Origin: CAWVWF01 sp963933885
Lineage (GTDB): Bacteria > Bacteroidota > Bacteroidia > Flavobacteriales_C > GCA-002722245
Assembly: GCA_963933885.1 (NCBI GenBank)
Contig: CAWVWF010000043.1
Coordinates: forward strand, 1 to 19,753
Length of the DNA: 19,753 bases
Direction: 5' to 3'
Shown one piece after another: positions 1 to 6,120 of the stretch. The notes beneath the pieces were generated by a model. That model saw nothing but the letters and a program-made list of their open reading frames with translations. It was not told the DNA's origin and ran no database searches. The position numbers were made by a program, and so were the translations under genes. The stretch's first letter is position 1, and every line of letters begins with the position of its first letter.

Positions 1-141
1 ATGTAATCTAGGACTAGACTTACTAAAAAAGTATGCAGAGAGCAGTATAAGAGGCGTTGTAGGAAGTCCTGGTATGATAATCCCAATGATTCCTAAGCCA
101 AACGAAAGTAATCCTAAAACGATAAAAATAATTCTCTTCAA
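1..141 (-). CDS. DUF454 / YbaN-like inner-membrane protein (partial, N-terminal part only)
   Basis: Only the first 47 codons are present; the gene runs off the left edge of the window. The translation has a hydrophobic N-terminal segment followed by PGLPTTPLILLSAYFFSKSS and then PRLH. This is the hallmark of the DUF454 family (E. coli YbaN), small integral membrane proteins of unknown function of about 120-150 residues. The start is taken as TTG at 139-141: an in-frame TGA lies five codons upstream and no ATG or GTG lies between. The upstream TATTTTTG element leaves room for a short leader, which fits this start. The gene is divergent from the 187-501 gene, and the promoters of both lie in the 45 bp between them. 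Family call is firm from the motif; function is not known. Confidence 0.8.
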   Translation of the reverse strand, partial: MKRIIFIVLGLLSFGLGIIGIIIPGLPTTPLILLSAYFFSKSSPRLH

Positions 142-160
142 AACAGCTAGTTTTCAAAGT

Positions 161-168
161 CAAAAATA
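161..168 (-). promoter_or_regulatory. Bacteroidota -7 element (TATTTTTG) for the DUF454 gene
   Basis: Read on the minus strand this is TATTTTTG, an exact match to TAnnTTTG, the -7 element of the primary sigma factor in Bacteroidota. A TTG trinucleotide (minus strand, 185-187) lies 16 nt upstream, slightly closer than the usual -33 spacing. The predicted transcription start leaves a leader of about 16 nt before the TTG start codon. Confidence 0.5.
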
Positions 169-173
169 ATCAA

Positions 174-181
174 TAATTTTG
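174..181 (+). promoter_or_regulatory. Bacteroidota -7 element (TAATTTTG) for the 187-501 gene
   Basis: TAATTTTG matches TAnnTTTG exactly and ends 5 nt before the ATG at 187, so transcription should begin at or next to the start codon. No good -33 TTG is seen; TTTTC at 151-155 lies at about the right distance. It lies back to back with the minus-strand element at 161-168. Confidence 0.55.
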
Positions 182-186
182 TTCCA

Positions 187-501
187 ATGGACACAACTAG
201 CATAGATCAATTTTCTTTCGAAAATAATGAAGATTGCACTTCTGTGATGAAGGTTATCATTAAGTTCATGGAAGGGAGTATCCAGAAAGGTTTCTTTTCC
301 AGAAGCAGTCTTACATATGATTCTACTTGGAAACCTGATTATACTATTCTGGTTTTTCAGGAAATTTTACAGCAACGCCTTACCATTGAGAATGTTGAAT
401 TCCCAATAATTGAAGACTTTACACTTGTTGGAAACAAGCAGGTTAAATTTACAATTACAAGTGAGTTTTTTGAATTCTATTTGTCAAAAACGGCAATCTA
501 A
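187..501 (+). CDS. Hypothetical protein, 104 aa
   Basis: I do not recognise a family. The product is a small, mildly acidic, apparently soluble protein with no signal peptide or membrane segment. It has alternating hydrophobic and charged residues and an aromatic-rich C-terminal part (EFFEFYL). A TAnnTTTG promoter element sits 5 nt before its ATG, which argues that it is a real gene. It is convergent with the response-regulator gene: the two stop codons overlap by 3 nt (TAA at 499-501 on plus, TAG at 498-500 on minus). It is divergent from the DUF454 gene. Function unknown. Confidence 0.6.
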   Translation: MDTTSIDQFSFENNEDCTSVMKVIIKFMEGSIQKGFFSRSSLTYDSTWKPDYTILVFQEILQQRLTIENVEFPIIEDFTLVGNKQVKFTITSEFFEFYLSKTAI

Positions 502-923
502 ACGTTTACCTGTTCTAAATTTTTTAAGTATTCACTACTCTTGAAAATCTGATTAACTTTATCCAAGCTTAAAGGCTTATTTATAAAGTGTGTTACACAG
601 TTTAGTCTTGAAGCCTGCTTCATGTCAGAATTCGCTTCAGATCCAGTAATAATGATGATGTCAAAGGATAAGCTTTCTAATTCTAGTTTTTTCTTTAATT
701 CTTCAATAAAGTCCCATCCATTTAGTTTAGGCATTGCCAAATCTAAGAAGAGGTAATCAAGCCCGTTTGGATTAGAAATTATTTTATTCAGTGCAATTTC
801 AGAATCTTCATAAATGTCGATATCACATTCTGATTCAAAGTAATTGTTAACTACATGTTTGGTCAGAACAGTAAAACTTTTGTGGTCGTCAACAAGATAA
901 ATTTTCGGTCGGTCATTTGTCAT
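498..923 (-). CDS. Single-domain response regulator (CheY-like receiver)
   Basis: The 141-residue product is one receiver domain with no output domain. The acidic pair is D12-D13, the predicted phospho-acceptor is D61 in FLDLAMPKLNGW, the switch threonine is T93 in IIIITGSE, and the conserved lysine is K116 in INKP. All canonical residues are present, so it should accept phosphate from a histidine kinase and signal by protein-protein contact. Stand-alone receivers of this kind are common in Bacteroidota phosphorelays. No kinase gene is in the window. The gene lies 41 nt after the 380-aa secreted-protein gene on the same strand, but a promoter-like TACATTTC at 927-934 suggests it can be transcribed on its own. 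Family call certain; signal and partner unknown. Confidence 0.92.
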   Translation of the reverse strand: MTNDRPKIYLVDDHKSFTVLTKHVVNNYFESECDIDIYEDSEIALNKIISNPNGLDYLFLDLAMPKLNGWDFIEELKKKLELESLSFDIIIITGSEANSDMKQASRLNCVTHFINKPLSLDKVNQIFKSSEYLKNLEQVNV

Positions 924-926
924 ATC

Positions 927-934
927 GAAATGTA
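927..934 (-). promoter_or_regulatory. Degenerate -7 element (TACATTTC) for the response-regulator gene
   Basis: On the minus strand TACATTTC matches TAnnTTTG at five of six fixed positions and ends 3 nt before the ATG at 921-923, the spacing seen at other genes here. The last base deviates, so this is weaker than the exact matches. Confidence 0.3.
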
Positions 935-964
935 CGAATAAAAATGAATATGCGAAATGAAATG

Positions 965-2107
965 TTATTTTATTATGTGAAATCCAACACGTCCAAGTTT
1001 AGCATTGTAACTTGGCTTAATTTCTTGTTCGCGATCATAAATCTTCACTAACTTGTCTGTTTTGTGTTCTCTCTTTTTACCATCGTACTTTCCTCCAGAA
1101 CTACTTAAATTGTGTGTTTGTATTTTGAAATACTCTAATTCTAAAGCAAGAAGTTCTTGACGTTCTTCACACTTCTTATTTGTCATTTTTGTTTTCACAT
1201 TTTTTTGAAGATCAAACAATTCATAGCCCATTCCTGTTTTACAACGATATAAACCACAACCATATTCTAGTTTTTTCTCTTGTATGTAATTCATTTCTGG
1301 AGCGAGAGATTGTAATCCGCTAATTGGAAAAAAATCAAACTTCTCTACATCTTTAATTGGCAGTGATGCTACTTTAATGAATGAAGATAGGAAGGCATTT
1401 TCAACAGTGTCTATCATTACCCCAGCGTCTTTTACAATAACACTATCCAATAAGAGTAACTTAATCGTTTTATTTTTACCATCTTTAATTTCCCAGTCTC
1501 GCGTTTTGAAACGTAATAATTTATTTGAAGTGTCTTGTCCTATTAAATCAATTTGGAAATTATCAGAGAATGTTTCTAGTTGTTTTTTTGATAAAGTGTC
1601 ATGTAATAAAACACCTATTTCATTTCTGAAAAAATAACCGCCTTCAGGAATTTCATTTGCTAAGAATAAAAAATCATATTCAGGTTTTGTATCACATTCC
1701 TTTTCTAAAGTAACTGTGGTATTAAAAATAAGAATGTGATGCCTTTTATTAAAAACATCAATCGAATCTTTTAAAACATTAAGGGTATTTAATTTATTGA
1801 ATACTGTTGTGAAGCGTGGGTGTTCAATTTTCACCTCGGTGTATTTTATCTCTTTATCTATCAAGATAAATTTACCAGTATAACCCTTAAGTCTACTTTT
1901 GAATTTATCACAGCTATTATGCATCTTTAATACTATACTACGACTTCTGTCATTCGTAAATAAAGTGACTTTTACGAAATCCATTTCATAACTTTTATCG
2001 AAATGCAAATCGAAATTTGGAGTAATAGTTATGAATTGAGTGGTTTTAGAATAAACCGAAGTAACACTCAGTAAAAAGAGGCAAAGAGATAATATTGATT
2101 TACTCAT
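965..2107 (-). CDS. Secreted protein of unknown function, 380 aa
   Basis: I do not recognise a family. Residues 1-20 form a classic Sec signal peptide (Lys near the start, a Leu-rich core, then SVYSK), so the mature protein of about 360 residues is exported. There is no lipobox cysteine, no repeated module and no obvious type IX C-terminal sorting domain. The middle is rich in charged beta-strand-like stretches. The C-terminal third has three cysteines around residues 283-314 (GCGLYRCK, then KKCEE), followed by a charged helical-looking region and a basic tail. The gene precedes the response regulator by 41 nt. A TTTG-N17-TATATTTT promoter candidate lies just upstream. Confidence 0.75.
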   Translation of the reverse strand: MSKSILSLCLFLLSVTSVYSKTTQFITITPNFDLHFDKSYEMDFVKVTLFTNDRSRSIVLKMHNSCDKFKSRLKGYTGKFILIDKEIKYTEVKIEHPRFTTVFNKLNTLNVLKDSIDVFNKRHHILIFNTTVTLEKECDTKPEYDFLFLANEIPEGGYFFRNEIGVLLHDTLSKKQLETFSDNFQIDLIGQDTSNKLLRFKTRDWEIKDGKNKTIKLLLLDSVIVKDAGVMIDTVENAFLSSFIKVASLPIKDVEKFDFFPISGLQSLAPEMNYIQEKKLEYGCGLYRCKTGMGYELFDLQKNVKTKMTNKKCEERQELLALELEYFKIQTHNLSSSGGKYDGKKREHKTDKLVKIYDREQEIKPSYNAKLGRVGFHIIK

Positions 2108-2114
2108 GAGCCTA

Positions 2115-2143
2115 AAAATATAATTAAGCTTTGGATTCTCAAA
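2115..2143 (-). promoter_or_regulatory. Candidate promoter (TTTG-N17-TATATTTT) for the 380-aa secreted protein
   Basis: On the minus strand TTTG (2143 to 2140) is followed after 17 nt by TATATTTT (2122 to 2115). The spacing fits the -33/-7 architecture of Bacteroidota; the last base of the -7 element is T instead of G. The element ends 7 nt before the ATG, so the leader would be only a few nucleotides. Confidence 0.4.
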
Positions 2144-2204
2144 GCATCAATACGTTTTAGATTAGGAAATTGAAATAATAATTGATTGAGAAGAAAGGAT
2201 TGGA

Positions 2205-2342
2205 TTAAAACTTAGGACAGCTTCCACATGCCTTTCCCTTTCTTTTATACTTTTTACAGCACTTCTTTTTCTTGTCACAAGCCGATGACAACTCAGTATT
2301 GAGTTGTAAGTCGTTTGGAAAGTTGAGCTGTTTTATTTGCAT
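2205..2342 (-). CDS. Small Cys/Lys-rich protein, 45 aa
   Basis: This short ORF starts with ATG at 2340-2342 and stops with TAA at 2205-2207. The N-terminal half is neutral. The C-terminal half is very basic and contains five cysteines: C22, the pair C28-C29 in KKCCKKYKRK, and C39 and C42 in ACGSCPKF. The CC and CxxC spacing could bind a metal ion or form disulfides, but that is inference. Support for a real gene is a well-formed promoter (TTG-N20-TAATTTTG) directly in front, a terminator-like hairpin isolating it from the upstream unit, and the non-random composition. I believe similar small proteins occur in other Flavobacteriales, but this needs a search. No signal peptide. Confidence 0.6.
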   Translation of the reverse strand: MQIKQLNFPNDLQLNTELSSACDKKKKCCKKYKRKGKACGSCPKF

Positions 2343-2346
2343 ACTT

Positions 2347-2377
2347 CAAAATTAAGCTGAAGTAAGAAAACTCACAA
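2347..2377 (-). promoter_or_regulatory. Promoter (TTG-N20-TAATTTTG) for the 45-aa protein
   Basis: On the minus strand TTG (2377 to 2375) and TAATTTTG (2354 to 2347) are separated by 20 nt, inside the 17-23 nt window known for Bacteroidota -33/-7 promoters. The -7 element ends 4 nt before the ATG, predicting a leaderless message. Confidence 0.6.
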
Positions 2378-2393
2378 TACCTAAAAGTAGGTA
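2378..2393 (-). terminator. Hairpin after the DUF4870 gene, possible weak terminator
   Basis: TACCTA-AAAG-TAGGTA (plus strand) is a perfect 6-bp stem with a 4-nt loop, 10 nt beyond the DUF4870 stop codon. In the minus-strand direction a moderately T-rich stretch follows but no clean T-run, so termination may be partial. It directly abuts the -33 element of the next promoter. Confidence 0.4.
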
Positions 2394-2402
2394 ATATTCA
2401 AA

Positions 2403-2756
2403 TTACGAAAGGAAATTAAAACTGAAAGGGTATTGGTATACATTCCCATTATAAGTTCTTATAGCCGCTATAATAGGAAACAAGGAAGATATTAATGCAA
2501 GTAGCGGATAGAGTATAAATCCAAGAAAACCAAAAGTTAAAAAAGTCAAGATAAAAACAACAAATCCTAATAACATCATGTTGATTTGCCAATTAGCAGC
2601 CTTTTTTGCTTCTTCATGAACTTCATAATTTTCATCTCTAGAAAATGCCAATATTATAAAAACAACTATTAACCCTCCAAATGGAATTAAATTAACGAAA
2701 ATTGATAGATGTGCTGCCAACTTTATTGGTTCTGGGTTGTCGTTTATTATACTCAT
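2403..2756 (-). CDS. DUF4870 (Tic20-like) small membrane protein
   Basis: The 117-residue protein has three hydrophobic segments: about residues 13-38, 56-76 and 78-100. Between the first two lies the family hallmark HEEAKKAANWQINMML, a conserved H..EA...N(W/F)Q motif. This fits the DUF4870 family of Bacteroidota and Firmicutes, annotated as Tic20-like by distant similarity; no molecular function is established. It begins 2 nt after the stop of the lipoprotein gene (2759-3355), so the two are surely co-transcribed and probably translationally coupled. A hairpin follows the stop codon. Confidence 0.82.
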   Translation of the reverse strand: MSIINDNPEPIKLAAHLSIFVNLIPFGGLIVVFIILAFSRDENYEVHEEAKKAANWQINMMLLGFVVFILTFLTFGFLGFILYPLLALISSLFPIIAAIRTYNGNVYQYPFSFNFLS

Positions 2757-2758
2757 AA

Positions 2759-3355
2759 TTAGATGCTTTTTAAAAATTTAGGATCAAGATTATTAATGAT
2801 TAAAGAACCATCTTTAAAATCTCCTAAAGCAATAACCACTGAAACTAATTGGTTGTTGATTTGAAGTAAAAGTGTTTTATTGATACTCTGTAAAGTATAA
2901 GTCCTAAGTGCTTTCACTCCTTCTGGGATCAGTGTTATTTCTAATGAGTTCCCATTTATAGTATAACTTTTAATTGCTCTAGATAGATTTAAAGTTTCTT
3001 TATTGTTCTTTTGAAATAGAAATACTTCTTTCTGTTGTTTCTTCCAGACGAATGAATCGTTTTTATCTAATAATAGATCCTTTTTGTTGTTCTCTATAAA
3101 ATCTTTTAAAAGTTGTTGCTTCGATTCATTGATTTTCCATCCTATAAATCTTGGATTGGAATCTATATTTAAACTGGTATATAAGGATTGAAGTTCTTTT
3201 TTCTTTTCAAGATCATTTTCGAATTCAGCTAAACGCTCAAAAGTCATTTTTACATGAATAGCTTTACTTACTTCAAAGGAAATTTTATTTGTGTTTTTTT
3301 CTTCAGAAGAACAAGAAAAAACTAATACTAAAAGAAAAATTGAAAGGTATTTCAT
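2759..3355 (-). CDS. Hypothetical lipoprotein, 198 aa
   Basis: The start is ATG at 3353-3355, giving a short signal peptide ending in the lipobox VFSC, with C15 as the lipidated residue and SSEEKN after it. A longer reading from a TTG at 3371-3373 is rejected because that TTG is part of the promoter element TAATTTTG. The mature region is charged and lysine-rich with mixed helix and strand character; I recognise no domain. It is the first gene of a two-gene unit with the DUF4870 protein (2-nt spacing). It is divergent from the PBP1A gene. Probably anchored to the inner or outer membrane; function unknown. Confidence 0.75.
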   Translation of the reverse strand: MKYLSIFLLVLVFSCSSEEKNTNKISFEVSKAIHVKMTFERLAEFENDLEKKKELQSLYTSLNIDSNPRFIGWKINESKQQLLKDFIENNKKDLLLDKNDSFVWKKQQKEVFLFQKNNKETLNLSRAIKSYTINGNSLEITLIPEGVKALRTYTLQSINKTLLLQINNQLVSVVIALGDFKDGSLIINNLDPKFLKSI

Positions 3356-3370
3356 GTGTCGTATTTCTTG

Positions 3371-3399
3371 CAAAATTAAAGAAACAATTTGATTTCAAA
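3371..3399 (-). promoter_or_regulatory. Promoter (TTTG-N17-TAATTTTG) for the lipoprotein-DUF4870 unit
   Basis: On the minus strand TTTG (3399 to 3396) and TAATTTTG (3378 to 3371) are 17 nt apart, a textbook Bacteroidota promoter. It ends 15 nt before the ATG at 3355, giving a leader of about 11 nt. This promoter decides the start of the lipoprotein: the alternative upstream TTG codon lies inside the -7 element. Confidence 0.65.
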
Positions 3400-3477
3400 T
3401 AATAAGTGTTAACAAGCATATAATAATGGGTAGCATATATCAGCTAACATTTTGTTATTTTGGTTAAAATTATCACA

Positions 3478-5928
3478 GTGAAAAAATTAGTTGTCAGATT
3501 TTGGATTTTATTTGTTCTTGCGATAGGTCTTTCTATCACGTTTTTCTATGGTATAGAGAATTGGGGTTTACTTGGAGATATGCCAAGTACAAAACAATTA
3601 GAAAATCCTAAGTTTTTTCAAGCTTCAGAAATTTATTCTTCAGATGCTAAGCTAATAGGGACTTATTATACTCAGAATAGGATAAATGTAGAATATAAAG
3701 ACTTACCTAAGCATATTATTAATGCATTAGTCTCAACTGAAGATAGAAGATACTTTGAACATTCAGGAATCGATTTTCATGGATTACTTCGAGCTGTTTT
3801 AGGTTCTTTTGTAGGAGGTAAAGGAGGAGGAAGTACAATTTCTCAACAATTAGCAAAACAACTTTTCACAAAAAAGCCAAATCGAAATTTCGTTTTACGT
3901 GTAGGTCAGAAATTTAAAGAATGGGTGATGTCTGTGAAAATAGAAAGACTTTACACGAAGGAAGAAATTCTAACCATGTATTTCAATATCTACAACTTTC
4001 ATAATTCTGCAGTTGGAGTTTATAATGCCTCTAGAGTTTATTTTAATAAAAACTTGAAAGACTTAACAATTGAAGAATCTGCTTCTTTAGTAGCAATGTT
4101 TAAAAGTCCGGTAAATTATAATCCTTTAAAATATACAAAAGAGAATACTCGAAGTTTAGACAGAAGAAATGTTGTAATGAAGTTAATGGCAAATGCAGGA
4201 CGAATTACTTCCGCTCAATATGATTCACTATCCTTAATACCAATAAAATCTTCAAAAATCGATATTTCAGATAGGAGCGAATATGCAGCTTACTTCAAAG
4301 AAAATGTAAGAGGGTTCATGAAAAAGTGGGCAAGAGAAAATGATTATAATCTCTATACAGACGGATTAAAGATCTATACAACCATCGACTCTAGAATGCA
4401 AGCTGCAGCAGAGAAAGGGATGATCAAACATTTATCTAAAAATCTTCAACCTGCTTTTGTAAAAGAATGGAAGAATAGAAAGAATGGACCATTTTATTTT
4501 AACACAGGAATCAAAGAAAAGGAAAATAAGAAATTACAGAAAATCCTTTTCCGTGGTATGCATCAAAGTGATCGTTATCAAAAAGTGTATTACAGACAAA
4601 AAGATTTGATTGCATCTTATTCCGAATATAGTGATCACCAAGGTCCATATTTAAAAATAACAGATTCTTTAGAACGATATAAAGGAATGGTTCATGAGAA
4701 AGAATTTGAATTGAATACATTAAAAAGGAAAGACACCCTGAAGTATTTCGAATCTGCATTGATCGAAAAATATCAAGAAGAATTAGATGATATTTTAGAA
4801 ACATATGATGATTATAAATCAGAGTCGAAAAAATTGAAAGAAGACGTAATTGAATCTTACGCCGAATATCAAAAGTTGCTCAAACCTTTCGATGATTCTA
4901 TGAGTGTTGTGTTTTCTAAGAAAATTGACATGAAGATCTTTACTTGGAAAGGTTCTAAGAAAGTTAAAATGTCGCCATTAGATTCAATATTCCATCATAA
5001 AAAGTTTTTAAAAGCTGGATTATTAAGTATCGATCCATTAACTGGACATGTGAAAGCTTGGGTTGGAGGAATTAACCATGGTTATTTCAAGTATGATCAT
5101 ATTAAAGCAAAAAGACAAGCGGGTTCTTCTTTCAAGCCCTTTATATATGCCGCTGCTATTGAATACGGAATGGACCCTTCAACGCTTATAATGAACAAAG
5201 AAGTTACTTTTCATAAAGGTGAATATGGAATACCTAAATCATGGACGCCTTCTAATAGTGGAAAAGGGAATCTGGAATATGAGTTGATTACCTTAAAAAC
5301 TGGATTGGCTAAATCAATAAACTGGGTAGCTGCAGGTTTAACAAAAAAATTAGGGGTTTATACAGCTATAGAATTTGCAAGAAGATTTGGAGTGGAAGGA
5401 AGATTAGAGCCAGTTCCGTCAATTTGTTTAGGTACAGCAGACGTTTCCCTGTGGGAAATGGTTGGTGCTTATACAGCATTCGCAAATAAAGGGGAGCGTT
5501 TCGAACCTGTTACAATTTTAAGAATTGAAGATAAAAACGGAAAAGTATTATTTAAAAATAAACCTGTAAAGCATAAGGTGTTAAGTGAATCATCAGCAGA
5601 ACAGATGTTAACCTTAATGAGAGGTAATACTGAATCGTATAAAGAAAATGATAAAACAATAAGAGGAACGGGGCAAAGATTAAGAAGAAATTTACCCTAT
5701 GGTAATTTCAATAAAAATATTCCTATTTCTGGAAAAACAGGAACAACTCAAAATAGTTCAGACGGTTGGTACATAGGTATATGTGAAAACTTAGTAACTG
5801 GAGTTTGGGTAGGTTGTGAAGATAGAAGTGCTCATTTTAGAAGCGGTTCATTAGGGCAGGGAGCTAATATGGCACTGCCTATCTGGGGGTATTATATGAA
5901 AAAAGCAATTAAGATAAAAGCCGATTAA
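3478..5928 (+). CDS. mrcA: Penicillin-binding protein 1A (bifunctional transglycosylase/transpeptidase)
   Basis: Class A PBP that polymerises lipid II and cross-links peptidoglycan in the periplasm. Numbering is from the GTG at 3478 (816 aa). One membrane anchor lies at about 8-25. The GT51 domain (about 40-230) has catalytic E88 in STEDRRYFEHSG, then GGSTISQQLAKQ and E156 in IERLYTKEEI. The transpeptidase domain has S550-xx-K553 in GSSFKPF, S613-I-N615 and K753-TGT. Between them, about 314-514, is a Lys/Glu-rich, probably coiled insert, as in other Bacteroidota PBP1A. GTG is preferred to the TTG at 3460, which lies in a promoter-like TATTTTG (3456-3462), but neither is proven. Its stop overlaps that of the small antisense lipoprotein gene by 2 nt. 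Confidence 0.95.
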   Translation: MKKLVVRFWILFVLAIGLSITFFYGIENWGLLGDMPSTKQLENPKFFQASEIYSSDAKLIGTYYTQNRINVEYKDLPKHIINALVSTEDRRYFEHSGIDFHGLLRAVLGSFVGGKGGGSTISQQLAKQLFTKKPNRNFVLRVGQKFKEWVMSVKIERLYTKEEILTMYFNIYNFHNSAVGVYNASRVYFNKNLKDLTIEESASLVAMFKSPVNYNPLKYTKENTRSLDRRNVVMKLMANAGRITSAQYDSLSLIPIKSSKIDISDRSEYAAYFKENVRGFMKKWARENDYNLYTDGLKIYTTIDSRMQAAAEKGMIKHLSKNLQPAFVKEWKNRKNGPFYFNTGIKEKENKKLQKILFRGMHQSDRYQKVYYRQKDLIASYSEYSDHQGPYLKITDSLERYKGMVHEKEFELNTLKRKDTLKYFESALIEKYQEELDDILETYDDYKSESKKLKEDVIESYAEYQKLLKPFDDSMSVVFSKKIDMKIFTWKGSKKVKMSPLDSIFHHKKFLKAGLLSIDPLTGHVKAWVGGINHGYFKYDHIKAKRQAGSSFKPFIYAAAIEYGMDPSTLIMNKEVTFHKGEYGIPKSWTPSNSGKGNLEYELITLKTGLAKSINWVAAGLTKKLGVYTAIEFARRFGVEGRLEPVPSICLGTADVSLWEMVGAYTAFANKGERFEPVTILRIEDKNGKVLFKNKPVKHKVLSESSAEQMLTLMRGNTESYKENDKTIRGTGQRLRRNLPYGNFNKNIPISGKTGTTQNSSDGWYIGICENLVTGVWVGCEDRSAHFRSGSLGQGANMALPIWGYYMKKAIKIKAD

Positions 5929-6059
5929 AAAACCATCATTCCGGTATCTTTTTTCATTCTTTTATATTTCTTTTTTCCACCTACACAGTATTTACCACTA
6001 CTACACGAGCAGAGCGTTAATGTGAACGCAACCAAACAAATCATAACTTTCTTAACCAT
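5925..6059 (-). CDS. Small lipoprotein, 44 aa
   Basis: A short ORF starts at ATG 6057-6059 and stops at TAA 5925-5927. It has a basic start (MVKK), a hydrophobic core and a Cys-rich signal-peptide end (TLTLCSCSSG), with C17 or C19 as the likely lipidated residue. The mature peptide of about 26 residues is basic (GGKKKYKRMKKD) and ends in GMMVF, with C25 as an extra cysteine. Signal peptide plus lipobox in so short an ORF is unlikely by chance. It fills the gap between PBP1A and ispH on the opposite strand, and its stop overlaps that of PBP1A. I see no clear -7 element in front of it. Function unknown. Its KKYKR segment resembles the KKYKR of the 45-aa protein at 2205-2342. Confidence 0.6.
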   Translation of the reverse strand: MVKKVMICLVAFTLTLCSCSSGKYCVGGKKKYKRMKKDTGMMVF

Positions 6060-6108
6060 GTTTAAGAAACGTGATGCCTTTTAACTTTATTATACGCTTT
6101 TGGATTCG

Positions 6109-6116
6109 TAACTTTG
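6109..6116 (+). promoter_or_regulatory. -7 element (TAACTTTG) for ispH
   Basis: TAACTTTG is an exact TAnnTTTG match ending 4 nt before the ispH ATG (spacer CAAC). Transcription is therefore predicted to start at the start codon. No -33 TTG is seen at 17-23 nt. Confidence 0.55.
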
Positions 6117-6120
6117 CAAC

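Noticed and set aside
1377..1637. 86-codon plus-strand ORF inside the 380-aa secreted-protein gene
   Set aside because: Lies wholly inside a longer gene with a convincing signal peptide; no promoter element or family motif; composition is that of a reversed coding strand.
4511..4804. 97-codon minus-strand ORF inside PBP1A
   Set aside because: Antisense to the charged insert of a certain gene; AT-rich reversed codons give long accidental ORFs there.
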